This document shows positions 44,652-54,883 of a DNA stretch of 64,000 bases, piece after piece. The notes below the pieces were generated by a model. The model was given only the letters and a program-made list of their open reading frames with translations. It ran no database searches and was not told the DNA's origin. The DNA comes from Nostoc sp. TCL240-02 (GTDB taxonomy: Bacteria; Cyanobacteriota; Cyanobacteriia; Cyanobacteriales; Nostocaceae), in assembly GCF_013343235.1 (NCBI RefSeq), contig NZ_CP040094.1, positions 442,501-506,500 of the forward strand. Reading direction: 5' to 3'. The first letter of the stretch is position 1; each line of letters opens with the position of its first letter. The position numbers and the translations under genes were made by a program.

Positions 44652-46364
44652 TTAATAATGAGTTGCCGACTTACGATGATGCACGGCTGTAACACCATCA
44701 TTATCTAACAATTTGCCATTCTCGACGGTTGCATAAACTAGCCAGTGGTCGCCAGATTCCATACGGTTTTGTACAGAACATTCCAGATATGCCAAGGCAT
44801 CTGTAAGTATGGGAGAACCGTTTTCAGCTTCTTGGGAGGCGACATCAGCAAATCGATCTTGTCCTGGGCCAAAAGGTTTGAGGAAGTGCTTCATCAACCC
44901 CAAATGATTCCCTTCTTTAAGAATATTGAGGACAAATTTGTTTCCTGTATGGGTCAGTGTTTCTACTGCCCGTTCTTTAGCGACGGCTATGGTTAAACCA
45001 GGCGGATTAAAGCTAGCTTGAGCTACCCAAGAGGCTAACATGGCACTGGAGCGATCGCCTTCTTTGGCAGTCAAAACGCACAAAGAACCAACAATACGAC
45101 CAACTGCTTGTTCTACAGTAGTAGCAGGAAGACTCTGCGATCGCACTTTTCTAGCTTTCTTCAGTGCTTGGGCAAAGTCGGTTCCAGCTTCTTCACATAA
45201 CTGTAAGGTGGCATCGTCAGGTTTGAATTTCACGCGGATGGTGTCAAAACCAAACCGATAGCCAGCATCTTTTAATTTACCTTCAATTAAATCAACTGCT
45301 TCCCCACTCCAGCCAAAGGAACCAAAAACACCAGCGAGTTTATTATTAGTCGCGGTGGATAGCACAATTCCTAAAGCTGTTTGCACAGGTGTCGGTGCAT
45401 GACCGCCGAGAGTTGGAGAACCCATGATGAAACCACCGGCTTTTTCTACAGCCGCCCGAATTTCTTCTGGTTCAGTAAATTCGCAGTTAATCGATTCTAC
45501 AGCCACACCAGCTTTGGTGATGCCACGAGCGATCGCTTGGGCTAAGGTTGCTGTATTTCCATAAGCTGATGCATAAATTAACGCCACTGTCAAGTCAGCA
45601 GAAGTTTGCTGTTGACTCCATTCTCGATAAGATTTAGTCAGTTCGATTAAGCCATAGCGCACCAAAGGGCCGTGTCCAGTGGCATACATTCTCACGGGAA
45701 AATCGGCTAGTTTTTCCAGCGCTGTTTCTACTTGACGGGCGTGGGGAGCCATGAGGCAATCAAAATAATAGCGCCGATCTTCGTTATATACTTCCCAGCC
45801 TTCATCAAATACCTGATCTCCGCAAACGTGCGCCCCAAATAACTTATCTGTGTAGAGAATTTCTGTTTGCGGATCGTAGGTGCAGAGTTGATCTGCATAG
45901 CGAGGATTCGGGGTGGGAATAAATTGTAAATTATGCCCGTTACCCAAATCTAGAGTTTCTTCGCCCCGCATAACCAGAATTTGCAAATCTGGATTTTCCA
46001 GCGCCCCACGCAAATTTATCGCCCCTGGATTAGAACAAACAAATGTGATTTGTGGAGCAATTTCCAACAAAGCTTTTAAAGTTGCAGCCCTGTTAGGATT
46101 TATGTGTCCCAAAATTACATAATCTAAATCTTCGAGATGGAAACGCTGCTGCAAGGCTTCTAAATAAATTTCTGTAAACGTTTCCCCTGGAGGATCAATA
46201 ATGGCAGTTTTATCGCTTTCAATTAAATAAGAATTAGCAGTTGTACCCTTGGCAAGAGCATATTCAATTTCAAATCTGAGCCTTGACCAACTGCGCGATC
46301 GCAATATTCTTGTATCTGTAGCTATGGGATAAACTTGAACATCACGAGGTTTATTTTTTGACAT
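44652..46364 (-). CDS. flv1: Flavodiiron protein, Flv1 type
   Basis: 570 residues: metallo-beta-lactamase-like domain (1-240), flavodoxin domain (about 258-400), and the cyanobacterial C-terminal flavin reductase domain (about 420-570). The diiron ligands are non-canonical: GHINPNR in place of HxExDH, and NPRYAD and YTDKLFG at the other sites, which is the mark of Flv1/Flv2. With Flv3 it forms the complex that passes electrons from photosystem I to oxygen without making peroxide. It lies 130 bp downstream of flv3 on the same strand. In Anabaena a tandem flv3B-flv1B pair is heterocyst-specific; assigning this pair to the B type is inference. Confidence 0.9.
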   Translation of the reverse strand: MSKNKPRDVQVYPIATDTRILRSRSWSRLRFEIEYALAKGTTANSYLIESDKTAIIDPPGETFTEIYLEALQQRFHLEDLDYVILGHINPNRAATLKALLEIAPQITFVCSNPGAINLRGALENPDLQILVMRGEETLDLGNGHNLQFIPTPNPRYADQLCTYDPQTEILYTDKLFGAHVCGDQVFDEGWEVYNEDRRYYFDCLMAPHARQVETALEKLADFPVRMYATGHGPLVRYGLIELTKSYREWSQQQTSADLTVALIYASAYGNTATLAQAIARGITKAGVAVESINCEFTEPEEIRAAVEKAGGFIMGSPTLGGHAPTPVQTALGIVLSTATNNKLAGVFGSFGWSGEAVDLIEGKLKDAGYRFGFDTIRVKFKPDDATLQLCEEAGTDFAQALKKARKVRSQSLPATTVEQAVGRIVGSLCVLTAKEGDRSSAMLASWVAQASFNPPGLTIAVAKERAVETLTHTGNKFVLNILKEGNHLGLMKHFLKPFGPGQDRFADVASQEAENGSPILTDALAYLECSVQNRMESGDHWLVYATVENGKLLDNDGVTAVHHRKSATHY

Positions 46365-46370
46365 GGCTTT

Positions 46371-46495
46371 ATTGGGTATTGGTGATTGGGGATTGGGTAC
46401 TGGGTATTGGGTATTGGATATTGGGTATTTGGATAACTTTTTCCCAGTTCCTAGTCCCCAGTCCCTAGTCCCCAGTCCCCAGTCCCCAATCCCTA
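46371..46495. repeat. Short tandem repeats between flv1 and flv3
   Basis: ATTGGGT/ATTGGGG copies followed by CCCCAGTCCCTAGTC copies, the latter the same family as the block inside dapF. Confidence 0.9.
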
Positions 46496-48217
46496 ATAGT
46501 GATTTCCGACTTTGCGGTGATGCACAGCAGTTAAAGCATCGGGTTTAGAAACTCTTCCAGCATAGACGGTACTGTATACTGCCCAATGGTCGCCGCAATC
46601 CATTCTACTGACGACTTCGCACTCCATGTAGGCGAGGGCATCGTTGAGGATGGGCGCACCATTTTCGGCTGGCTGGGTTCTCACTCCTTGAAAGCGATCA
46701 GCACCAGGGCCGAATCGTTTCAAAAAGTGCTTCATGAGGGGTTGGAAATTGCCTTCTTCTAAAACGTTGAGAACAAAGCGATCGCCTACTTGCATGAGTG
46801 ATTCAATTGCCCGATCTTTGGCTACTGCAATGGAAAATCCCAAGGGTTTGAAGCTGGCTTGAGCAACCCACGAGGCTAACATAGCACTGGATACATCACC
46901 TTTTTTGGCAGTGATAATATATAATCCGCCACTGAGTCTACCGAGTGCTTTATCTAAGTCAGCACCAAGAGATTTCATCGCTTTGATGCTGCGATCGCGT
47001 GTTACCCATTGAGCTAAGTCTGTACCCGCTTCTTCACACAACTTGTAGGTATTTTCTGTAGGCGCTTCTTTAATCCGAATGGCTGGAAAAACTGTTATTA
47101 AACCTAAATTACGGAATTTACTCAGCAAAGGATCTATCGGCTCATCATCGCCACCGCCACTTTCAAACACGCCGATGGCTTGCTTTTCTTTGGCAGATCC
47201 TAAAACTGTGCTGAGTGCAGATTGGATGCTCGCAGCACCAGAAGCCGGAGGTAGACCAACAATTAGCCCTGCACAACGGCTAACCAGTTCCCGCAGTTCT
47301 TGTAAATCGACTTCAGAACCCAAATCGACAATTTCCACGGCGACACCGGTTTTACCGATACCGTTAGCAATTGCTTGGGCGAGGCGATCGCTATATCCAT
47401 ATTCAGAAACGTAAAATATTCCAACTATCGTTTCTGGCTTGGCTTGGGTTTGACTCCAAGTGCGGTAACGTCCAACTAGTTCCTCAACATTGTGAGATAG
47501 TAATGGGCCGTGTCCTGTGGCAATCATATCGATGGTTTTCAGTTCTCCCATCCGCTTCAGGGCAGATAAAACTGACCGGGCATTTGGCCCCATCAAGCAA
47601 TCGTAGTAGTAGTGAAAGTCTTCTTCGATCGCTGCCAAGTCTTCATCAAAGGTGCTATCTGAGCAATAGTGCAGTCCAAAAGCATCGCAGGTGTAGAGAG
47701 TTTTGGTTTTGTGGTCGAAGCTGAAAATAGTATCCGGCCAATGTAAATTTGGAGCAATCACGAATTCAAATTCATGACCATTGCCCAAATCTAAGCGATC
47801 GCCATTTTTCACAATCCGCCGCTTGAATGGCTGATGTACGAAATCCTCAAGAAACTGAATCGCCACCTTAGAACCGACAACGGTAATTTCTGGAGCCATA
47901 AGCAGCAAATCTTTAACTAAACCGCTATGGTCTGGCTCAGTGTGGCTGATAATTAGATAATCAATATCTGTTGGGTTGATTAGTCCGGTGAGCGTATCAA
48001 AATATAGCTGACGAAACTTTTCATGGGAGGTATCAACTAAAGCAGTCTGCCCCCCACGGATGAGAAACGAGTTATAAGTAGTGCCGTTTTGCAAACCAAA
48101 CTCAATATCGAAGCGATCGCGATCCCAGTCTAAAGAGCGAATTGCCGTCGTCTCTTGAGCGATTTCCACAGTCTGTATGGTGAGCCGTTTTTCAGTTTTT
48201 TCGGTGAGCGCTACCAT
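46493..48217 (-). CDS. flv3: Flavodiiron protein, Flv3 type
   Basis: 574 residues, same three domains as its neighbour. The diiron ligands are canonical: SHTEPDH, NLHWPDT, TCDAFG and IATGHGP, which distinguishes Flv3/Flv4 from Flv1/Flv2. AAGGAGGGAGTT directly precedes the ATG. The absence of a sll0218-like gene between the two speaks against the flv4-flv2 operon, so I call Flv3. It should reduce oxygen to water together with Flv1 (light or heterocyst protection). Confidence 0.9.
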   Translation of the reverse strand: MVALTEKTEKRLTIQTVEIAQETTAIRSLDWDRDRFDIEFGLQNGTTYNSFLIRGGQTALVDTSHEKFRQLYFDTLTGLINPTDIDYLIISHTEPDHSGLVKDLLLMAPEITVVGSKVAIQFLEDFVHQPFKRRIVKNGDRLDLGNGHEFEFVIAPNLHWPDTIFSFDHKTKTLYTCDAFGLHYCSDSTFDEDLAAIEEDFHYYYDCLMGPNARSVLSALKRMGELKTIDMIATGHGPLLSHNVEELVGRYRTWSQTQAKPETIVGIFYVSEYGYSDRLAQAIANGIGKTGVAVEIVDLGSEVDLQELRELVSRCAGLIVGLPPASGAASIQSALSTVLGSAKEKQAIGVFESGGGDDEPIDPLLSKFRNLGLITVFPAIRIKEAPTENTYKLCEEAGTDLAQWVTRDRSIKAMKSLGADLDKALGRLSGGLYIITAKKGDVSSAMLASWVAQASFKPLGFSIAVAKDRAIESLMQVGDRFVLNVLEEGNFQPLMKHFLKRFGPGADRFQGVRTQPAENGAPILNDALAYMECEVVSRMDCGDHWAVYSTVYAGRVSKPDALTAVHHRKVGNHY

Positions 48218-48327
48218 AACTCCCTCCTTGACACAATGAGTATTTGTTCCTCTTCTTTATATTGTGACACGTGATGAATGTTAATTTTTATTAAAAAATC
48301 TATGTCTGACTTAAAAAAGTTAAAAGT

Positions 48328-49140
48328 GTGAAACCGCAGAAGTACAGAGAGGAAATTTGGCTAGCGTTGGAAATTGGGAACTCTCGGCTGCATTGGGCGT
48401 TGTTTATTGGCGAGACGCTTTACTCAGCTTGGGATACTGACTATCTTCCTGAGTCTGCTATACGACAGTTGGCTGAATGTCAAACCCTGAATGATTTACT
48501 GGAGAATATTTTTCCAGAAGGTGAATCTCTCACAAATACTCTGCCCCTTTGCCCTCTTTTCGTCGCCTCCGTAGTTCCCAGCCAAACTGCTATTTGGCAA
48601 ACTTACCCAAATACTCATCTTATTACATTAGACCAAGTACCACTAAAGGGTGTTTATCCCACACTAGGAATTGACCGCGCTTTAGCTTTGTGGGGGGCAG
48701 GGAAAACGTGGAGTTTTCCAATGTTGGTAATTGATGCTGGGACAGCGCTAACTTTTACGGCTGCGGATGCTAATGAGTGTCTAGTTGGAGGTGCAATTTT
48801 GCCGGGTTTAGGTTTACAACTTACATCTCTCGGTCAAAAAACCGGACAATTACCATTAGTAGAAATGCGAGATTTTGCGTCTCTACCACCGCGTTTTGCT
48901 CTCAATACTACAGAAGCAATTCAAAGTGGAGTGCTTTATACAATATTAGCTGGAATCAAAGATTTTATTGAAGAATGGATGCAATTATTTCCTGATGGCA
49001 AAATTGCGATTAAAGGCGGCGATCGCACTTTATTATTAAACTATATGCAAGTCTTATATCCTGAAATTACGGCACGTTTAATTGTAGAATCCAATTTAAT
49101 TTTTTGGGGAATGCGGGAAATAGTAATAGGAAATAGGTAA
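48328..49140 (+). CDS. coaX: Type III pantothenate kinase
   Basis: 270 residues. First step of coenzyme A synthesis. Seen: [15 protein letters not shown] at the phosphate site, [27 protein letters not shown], and [15 protein letters not shown]. In the first motif the usual DxGN is ExGN. Start is GTG 48328. Divergent from flv3. Confidence 0.9.
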   Translation: MKPQKYREEIWLALEIGNSRLHWALFIGETLYSAWDTDYLPESAIRQLAECQTLNDLLENIFPEGESLTNTLPLCPLFVASVVPSQTAIWQTYPNTHLITLDQVPLKGVYPTLGIDRALALWGAGKTWSFPMLVIDAGTALTFTAADANECLVGGAILPGLGLQLTSLGQKTGQLPLVEMRDFASLPPRFALNTTEAIQSGVLYTILAGIKDFIEEWMQLFPDGKIAIKGGDRTLLLNYMQVLYPEITARLIVESNLIFWGMREIVIGNR

Positions 49141-49363
49141 TATAGCAATCCGATTTGAATTTTGAAAAAATCAAAATCTAAGTATATGTAGGTGAGTTGC
49201 GTTTTGGTAACGCACTCTACGTGTATTTTAAAAATCAAATATGAGTCCTATAGTAATCTGGATTTTTACGGCTACTCTCAAAACGAATGCAAGGAAGGAA
49301 AACAGAGCTAGGTAATGATGGCATAGAATGGAGATATAAATTCCTCTCTGGTAATGAAATAAT

Positions 49364-49555
49364 ATGCCTAAAACATCACATTTCGATGGGATTATGCAAC
49401 AACTAAATGCCCTTTCTTTGGCAGAATTGCTAGCAATAAGGGCAAGAGTCGATACCTTGATTGAGGGTCAATCTTTGCCATTGAGTAAAGGTCAAAGACG
49501 TTTATTTCGTTCTGAGAACACTTCTATCACTCAAAGAGTTTTGATCGGGTTATAG
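49364..49555 (+). CDS. Small hypothetical protein
   Basis: 63 residues: FDGIMQQLNALSLAELLAIR, then ARVDTLIEGQSLPLSKGQRR. A helical N-terminal half like the small LxxLxxxELxxIxxxID proteins found beside transposons or toxin genes. No strong ribosome site. An open frame with plausible composition, but I cannot name it. Confidence 0.45.
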   Translation: MPKTSHFDGIMQQLNALSLAELLAIRARVDTLIEGQSLPLSKGQRRLFRSENTSITQRVLIGL

Positions 49556-49638
49556 TTGTGACAACAAACTTGAAACACATATCACGCTTTGAGAGTGAAG
49601 GAATATTTGTAGTGGATTGGCAGCAAACTCTTAATGAG

Positions 49639-50481
49639 CTAGTTTAATTCGTTTAACTTATAGCTTTTTAAGATACCTTCGATAAACTCCCGAATCTCAA
49701 GTGCTACAACCCCAGCACAAGATTCCGGTAAATCATTTCTGGCATGGGAAATCATTTTCAACTCAACTTTCGGCATCAGTTGAGCATAAACCCGACTCTT
49801 GGCTAAAGCATTTGGTGTATCTTGGCCACCTTGTAAAATAAAACCCGGCACATCTATCATATAAAGCCGCTTTTGCAGTAATTCCGCTTCAATTTCTATT
49901 TGTCGCCGTTTGAAAAGTAACTGGCAACCTCTGGGATAAGGCAATAGCGACTGACGTAACTGCAAGTCTTGGGCAATTTTCTCATGCCAACCCAAGATTT
50001 TAGTTAAGGGAATTAGCGATCGCAACAATTTAACTATTAGTGGTGGATAATTCAATAGTCGCCGCATCTTTCGGCAATACTCTTCAAGTCCAGCTATCTC
50101 TACACCCTCTGGTGCAACCAGTACCAAACCATCGATTTTATCAGGATACTTTAAAGCATAGCTAGCAGCAATCCAACCCCCAAGAGAATGTCCTACTAAA
50201 TATACTTTTTCTAGCTTGACAGCTTGCAGAAATTCAGCTAAACACTCTACTTGTAAATCTATCGAATGGTGGATATTAGGATTCTCTGACTCACCAAACC
50301 CTAACAAATCAGGTGCAAAGCAATGGAAATCTTGTGCAAGGGACTCCATCACAGATAACCACTGACTGCTTTCATTCCAAGTACCATGTAAAAAAATTAT
50401 AGGAGTTTTTTCACCAATTTCACGCCAGAATACCAGCCCTTGAGAGAGCTTTATCCGGGAGTTACGGAATAGTGTATTCAT
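49639..50481 (-). CDS. Alpha/beta hydrolase
   Basis: 280 residues. TPIIFLHGTWNESSQW (oxyanion HG), CFAPDLLGFGESENP, nucleophile elbow YLVGHSLGGWIAASY, Asp in LQGGQDTPNA, His region in MISHARNDLPE. A complete catalytic set of a general esterase/lipase-like hydrolase; substrate not predictable. About 225 bp of repeats separate it from the NUDIX gene upstream. Confidence 0.85.
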   Translation of the reverse strand: MNTLFRNSRIKLSQGLVFWREIGEKTPIIFLHGTWNESSQWLSVMESLAQDFHCFAPDLLGFGESENPNIHHSIDLQVECLAEFLQAVKLEKVYLVGHSLGGWIAASYALKYPDKIDGLVLVAPEGVEIAGLEEYCRKMRRLLNYPPLIVKLLRSLIPLTKILGWHEKIAQDLQLRQSLLPYPRGCQLLFKRRQIEIEAELLQKRLYMIDVPGFILQGGQDTPNALAKSRVYAQLMPKVELKMISHARNDLPESCAGVVALEIREFIEGILKSYKLNELN

Positions 50482-50518
50482 TTTAATTTAGTAGTTAACT
50501 TTTAGCACCATAATAAAT

Positions 50519-50700
50519 AGTCATTTGTCATTAGTCATTTGTCATTAGTTTTGGGCAAATTATAAACAGAGAAGTCTGAACCGTTAGCGTAGCGTCTCGT
50601 AAAGCCTGCGGCATAGCCACTCTTAAGGCGCAGCCTCTCGTAGAAAAGCTTCCTTAAATCAGAACTTTGGCGGCAAATGACCAATGACTAATAACAAAAT
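50519..50700. repeat. GTCATTT tandem repeat and dispersed hairpin repeat
   Basis: GTCATTTGTCATTAGTCATT copies, then GCGTAGCGTCTCGTAAAGCC and CAGCCTCTCGTAGAAAAGCT (same dispersed family as 7488 and 27897), then AAATGACCAATGACTAATAA, complementary to the first part so that the block is an inverted repeat overall. Confidence 0.75.
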
Positions 50701-50704
50701 ATTA

Positions 50705-51199
50705 TTATGCCAGTGTTGTCAAGCCATTTAAGTAGTCTTGCAACTGCCGAGTATGGTCGTGAGACATCTGTCCTGAAGGTAGCAAATTTGGAGAGAAAGC
50801 TTGGATTTCCATAACTTCCAAAGTATCTTGAATCTCCATTGTCCCATGCACCTCGGCTTCAACCACAATACAAATTGAATGGATTCTGGGATCACGGTCT
50901 GGTGCAGAGTAAACTCCTACCAAACGATTAATTTTCACCAATTCTAGCCCCGTTTCCTCAATCAATTCCCGGCGGACTGTGTTGGGAATATCCTCTCCCC
51001 AATCCACAATGCCTCCAGGCAATGCCCAAAGACCATCATCACGCCGCCGGATCAGTACTATCCGACCATCAGGTAAAATTGGGATGATACTAGTGCCAGT
51101 AATGGGATGACGAAATATAATACCCAATACTGTTTGTCCAATACGCCATAAGCTACGTGTGGACTGGACAGCTGCCGGAAAAAAAGCAATAACGTTCAA
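50705..51199 (-). CDS. NUDIX hydrolase
   Basis: 164 residues. A complete NUDIX box: GGIVDWGEDIPNTVRRELIE and ETGLE follow the Gx5Ex7REUxEExGU pattern. A hydrophobic N-terminal segment precedes it (SLWRIGQTVLGIIFRH). It should cleave a nucleoside diphosphate derivative; the substrate is not predictable. Confidence 0.88.
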   Translation of the reverse strand: MNVIAFFPAAVQSTRSLWRIGQTVLGIIFRHPITGTSIIPILPDGRIVLIRRRDDGLWALPGGIVDWGEDIPNTVRRELIEETGLELVKINRLVGVYSAPDRDPRIHSICIVVEAEVHGTMEIQDTLEVMEIQAFSPNLLPSGQMSHDHTRQLQDYLNGLTTLA

Positions 51200-51607
51200 T
51201 CTTCAAAATTTCTATGTTGTATTCTATATTTCTCTACCACTTACATAAACTCAACTCATAAAATTTCATCGAGTTTTGTTTTATACAAAAATGTTTGTGG
51301 TTTGAGATTTTATTCTCACGATTTACGTAGAATATCATTAATCTTAACATTAACTTTCAATAGAAGCACTGTATTTATATATACATACCATTTGTTAAGT
51401 TAGAAAATTTTTCAGTTTATAAATAACATTACCTTTGCTCAAACCAGCTATCATTAATATTTTTTCAAGACACTTTCAAAAAATTAATCTGAATAAGTAT
51501 GTCTAAATTCTGAATTCTGAACAGGCAATTAAGCTTAATATACGAAAATCCTTTACAAAAACTGCGATCGCCTTTGGTGTGCTAAAAGCGATCGCACAAA
51601 CAACCCG
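51200..51607. other. AT-rich intergenic region
   Basis: About 400 bp, strongly AT-rich, before the PEP-CTERM gene. HIP1-like GCGATCGC sites lie near 51565 and 51588. No gene or clear hairpin seen. Confidence 0.45.
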
Positions 51608-52213
51608 ATGAAAAATCTAGCTCTACTATCTGCCATAGCCCTTACCACCACATCTGGATTGGTTTTCGGTACAATGCAAACCGCCTCTGCTTTAGCTTGG
51701 AATTGGAATTATTCTGGTACTGGTATAGAGGCGATTGGTACTTTTACAACTGATAATACCCCTGACGATCTGGGTTTTTATCAGATTTTAGGAATTACGG
51801 GTACACGAAATGGTGAAACGATTACTGGTCTGCAACCTGTAGGCACTCCAATACCAGGAAACGAACCTTTTAATGTTGACAATTTAATTAGTCTTAATAA
51901 TCAGCAGTTAACAGTTGATGGTTTTGGTTATTCTACATCGGCGGGAAACTATTCTAATCCATTTTTCGCTAGTTTTTTGCCAACGCCAAGTTATTTAGAA
52001 GTTTTTTCTGTTCCACCACTGACACCAGGTTTTGGAAATTTAGGGACGGAAGATAGTCAGTTACCCATCAGTTTTTCTGCAAGCATAATCGCCGTACCTG
52101 AACCCACCTCAATCCTTAGCTTATTTGCCCTCGCCACTTTTGGTTTCCCTTCAACACTCAAACGTAATAAGCCATCCAAATTAAATGAAAAGAAGCTTGA
52201 AAAAGTTTCCTAA
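51608..52213 (+). CDS. PEP-CTERM sorted exported protein
   Basis: 201 residues. Signal peptide MKNLALLSAIALTTTSGLVF, cleaved probably after ASA; a beta-rich repetitive middle; and a C-terminal sorting tag: VPEPTSILSLFALATFGF followed by basic residues (RNK). Such tags are handled by the exosortase system and mark proteins bound for the cell surface or exopolysaccharide. No exosortase gene in the window. Confidence 0.88.
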   Translation: MKNLALLSAIALTTTSGLVFGTMQTASALAWNWNYSGTGIEAIGTFTTDNTPDDLGFYQILGITGTRNGETITGLQPVGTPIPGNEPFNVDNLISLNNQQLTVDGFGYSTSAGNYSNPFFASFLPTPSYLEVFSVPPLTPGFGNLGTEDSQLPISFSASIIAVPEPTSILSLFALATFGFPSTLKRNKPSKLNEKKLEKVS

Positions 52214-52597
52214 AACCATCAATAAAGGGCTTTGTTGCACTAAGTGGGAACAACGCTCAATTTTGCTTGTATTTATTGCACTTTGAATTGAATGAAGTTG
52301 AAAACAATGTATTCGGTTGAGGTCTAGCGAATACTGAATTTTATTAGTAAGATATCTTTCAATACTGCTTCGTTAATGGGAAAAGGGGAAAGAAAAAACC
52401 TTAAACTTAAGCACAGTAATCTCTTCCCTAAGCCAAATTTCTAGTGTAAAATTTTTTACTGCGAGCAGTATTGGAATAGCTTCTTCATAGGTTTGTTCCA
52501 AAAACAACAACTAGCTAGCTAATTTACATATCTGATGTATTTGAATCTAAGAAAAGGTATTTTTCGTCTAGCTGGTAGGGATAATTTTAAATTGTTA

Positions 52598-52627
52598 TTG
52601 ACAAAATAAGGTAAAACGCGGTAGACT
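52598..52627 (+). promoter_or_regulatory. Candidate sigma-70-type promoter
   Basis: TTGACA at 52598-52603 and TAGACT at 52622-52627 with an 18-bp spacer, 126 bp upstream of the small basic protein gene. The rest of 52214-52597 is AT-rich with no gene seen. Confidence 0.45.
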
Positions 52628-52752
52628 AGTACACTGTTTAAAGCGTATTGATTGCTGCACTAGGCTACAAGTATATCAATAATATTGGTAGCTAATATTG
52701 CCTACGTGATGCCTAGTTGCTACTCTTTTGTTGTTTATTTAATGAGGTGAAC

Positions 52753-52920
52753 ATGGCCAAGCGCCGTAACCCGAAAAAAGAAAAGGCGCTACGGAACCAG
52801 GCGTATGCCAGAAAGTTTCGTAAACGAACTACGACAGGAAGAATGCAGAGAAGGTTCCAACAAAGACCACCCAAGAGTGAAGAAGAAGAAGGCGCAGCAA
52901 CAGCAGCTGACACTGACTAA
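52753..52920 (+). CDS. Small, highly basic protein with acidic tail
   Basis: 55 residues: MAKRRNPKKEKALRNQAYAR, KFRKRTTTGRMQRRFQQRPP, then EEEEGAATAADTD. The basic body suggests RNA or DNA binding, perhaps with the ribosome. GAGGTGAAC precedes ATG 52753, a good ribosome site that favours this start over 52717. A clean terminator follows. I do not know a family name. Confidence 0.75.
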   Translation: MAKRRNPKKEKALRNQAYARKFRKRTTTGRMQRRFQQRPPKSEEEEGAATAADTD

Positions 52921-52964
52921 GCTGTCTGCTTAAATCCTTTTTATTTAGATTATTTATCTTTTAG

Positions 52965-52990
52965 GGCGTACAAATGTACGCCTTTATTTA
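52965..52990 (+). terminator. Rho-independent-type terminator
   Basis: GGCGTAC-AAAT-GTACGCC hairpin followed by TTTATTTATTTT, 45 bp after the small basic gene. Confidence 0.8.
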
Positions 52991-53017
52991 TTTTTGGGAA
53001 TTGGGAATTGAGTATAG

Positions 53018-53085
53018 TTATTCTCCTTGTCCCCCTTGTCCCCCTCCCTGCCCCCTGCCCCCTGCCCCATTCCCCATTCCTCTAT
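53018..53085. repeat. C-rich short tandem repeats
   Basis: CTTGTCCCCCTTGTCCCCCT and CCCTGCCCCCTGCCCCCTGC copies at the 3' end of argH. Confidence 0.85.
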
Positions 53086-54467
53086 TGATCAATTTGAGCG
53101 CGGGCGGCTATGAGTGCTTTGCTAACCTGTACAAAGCCAGTACCACCGTGACTGTTGCGGGCTGCCACTACTTGACGAGGGGATATTGCCTCATAAATAT
53201 CTGCTGCAAATGCCGGATGTAGTTGTTGCCACTCTTCCAATTCCAAATCTTTCAGGAGTTTACCTGCGGCAATACTAGTTTTTACCACTTTACCCACGAG
53301 GTTGTAAGCTTCCCGGAAAGGAACGCCCCGTGCTGCTAGATAATCTGCGACATCGGTAGCGTTAGAAAAATCTTCGGTTACAGCTTCTGCTAAACGCTGG
53401 GTACGAAATTCTAAACCTTCCCTGAGCAAAATTGTCATTGCTTCTAGAGATGCTTTGACTGTGTTAACGCTATCAAATATACCTTCTTTATCTTCTTGCA
53501 GGTCTTTGTTATATGCCAGAGGTAGCCCTTTCATAATCACCAGCATTGCCTGGAGATGACCAAATACACGCCCCGTTTTCCCCCGCACGAGTTCTGGTAC
53601 ATCGGGGTTTTTCTTTTGGGGCATGATACTGGAACCTGTAGCACAGCTATCTTTGAGGGTGACAAAACGGAATTCTTCAGATGACCAAAGAATGACTTCT
53701 TCTGCAAGACGGCTGAGGTGAACCATAATCAAGCTAGCAGCACACAAGAATTCGATCGCAAAATCGCGATCGCTGACTCCATCGAGGCTGTTAGCATAAA
53801 TATCATCAAAATCCAATAATTTAGCTGTGTAGTGGCGATCGATGGGGAAAGTCGTTCCCGCTAAAGCACCGCACCCCAAGGGTGAGATATTGACGCGGCG
53901 AGAAACATCTCCTAAGCGTTCCCAGTCGCGTTGCGCCATTTGAAAGTATGCCAAGAGGTGGTGAGCTAAACTTACTGGTTGGGCGCGTTGTAGGTGAGTA
54001 TAGCCTGGGATCAAGGTTTCAACGTGTTTTTCCGCTATATCTAGTAGAACACCTTGGAATTCTCGCAATTCACTTTTGATTTGCTGGATTTGGTCGCGCA
54101 GATAGAGTCTAGTATCAGTACCAACTTGGTCATTCCGCGATCGCGCCGTATGCAGTTTTTTACCGACATCACCGACAATTTCTGTCAGTCGTTTTTCAAC
54201 TGCAAAATGTACATCTTCTGCATCAACACCAGGTTGAAATTTACCTTGGCGGTACTCTTGGCGAATTTGTTCTAAACCTGTAACCAGTTGCTCACCTTCT
54301 TTTGAGGAGATAATGCCCGTGTGAGCTAGCATTTTGGCATGGGCTTGAGAACCAGTCAGATCGTATTCTATTAATTCAATATCAAAACCTATACTGGCAT
54401 TAAAACGAGCGATCGCTGGATGCAACGCTGATTCAAACCTCTGGCTCCAAGTTTGTTCTTTGGTCAT
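53082..54467 (-). CDS. argH: Argininosuccinate lyase
   Basis: 461 residues. Splits argininosuccinate to arginine and fumarate, the last step of arginine synthesis. Superfamily signature [20 protein letters not shown], plus [16 protein letters not shown] and [21 protein letters not shown] use the ATG at 54467 ([12 protein letters not shown]); the frame extends three codons to a TTG. Arginine feeds cyanophycin, whose genes end this window, though the loci are separate. Confidence 0.96.
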   Translation of the reverse strand: MTKEQTWSQRFESALHPAIARFNASIGFDIELIEYDLTGSQAHAKMLAHTGIISSKEGEQLVTGLEQIRQEYRQGKFQPGVDAEDVHFAVEKRLTEIVGDVGKKLHTARSRNDQVGTDTRLYLRDQIQQIKSELREFQGVLLDIAEKHVETLIPGYTHLQRAQPVSLAHHLLAYFQMAQRDWERLGDVSRRVNISPLGCGALAGTTFPIDRHYTAKLLDFDDIYANSLDGVSDRDFAIEFLCAASLIMVHLSRLAEEVILWSSEEFRFVTLKDSCATGSSIMPQKKNPDVPELVRGKTGRVFGHLQAMLVIMKGLPLAYNKDLQEDKEGIFDSVNTVKASLEAMTILLREGLEFRTQRLAEAVTEDFSNATDVADYLAARGVPFREAYNLVGKVVKTSIAAGKLLKDLELEEWQQLHPAFAADIYEAISPRQVVAARNSHGGTGFVQVSKALIAARAQIDQ

Positions 54468-54483
54468 AAATATCAAGAGAGTT

Positions 54484-54565
54484 GGGGAGAGTTAAGAGTT
54501 AAGAGTGAGGAGTTATGAGTTTCTGACTCTTAACTTCTCACTCCTCACTTTCAACTCCTAACTTT
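54484..54565. repeat. GAGTTAA tandem repeats forming an inverted repeat
   Basis: GTTAAGAGTTAAGAGTGAGG on the left faces CTCTTAACTTCTCACTCCTC on the right. Lies between the small membrane protein gene and argH. Confidence 0.75.
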
Positions 54566-54570
54566 TAAAT

Positions 54571-54777
54571 TTAACCGTAGCTAGTTAAATTCCGAATCAT
54601 ATAGCCAATAACTAAACCAATCAACAATGCCCACACTTGACCTGTTTGTATAAAGTGGCTCCAAGATTTTTGAACCTGACCCATCAGGTCTGGGTCGGTA
54701 ATTGTTTGTGCTAAGGCTGTCCAATTTATAGGCAAATGCCAAAGTAGCTGAGATGTCAAATCGCTGAGATGGCTCAT
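54571..54777 (-). CDS. Small membrane protein, unknown function
   Basis: 68 residues with one C-terminal membrane helix (VWALLIGLVIGYMIRNL). The first part is soluble (DLTSQLLWHLPINWTALAQT). It sits between larB and argH on the same strand. No function recognised. Confidence 0.65.
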   Translation of the reverse strand: MSHLSDLTSQLLWHLPINWTALAQTITDPDLMGQVQKSWSHFIQTGQVWALLIGLVIGYMIRNLTSYG

Positions 54778-54883
54778 ATTTAGTGATTAAGAGGTTGAGG
54801 GTGGCAAATTTCAGATCAGTTTATTTTTCAGATAAATTACTGATAACGTACTGAAATATTGGGTGTAACTTTAAAGTCTTAAC

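Noticed and set aside
44652..48217. Assignment as flv4-flv2 operon
   Set aside because: No sll0218-like gene lies between the two, and the tandem layout fits the flv3-flv1 type.
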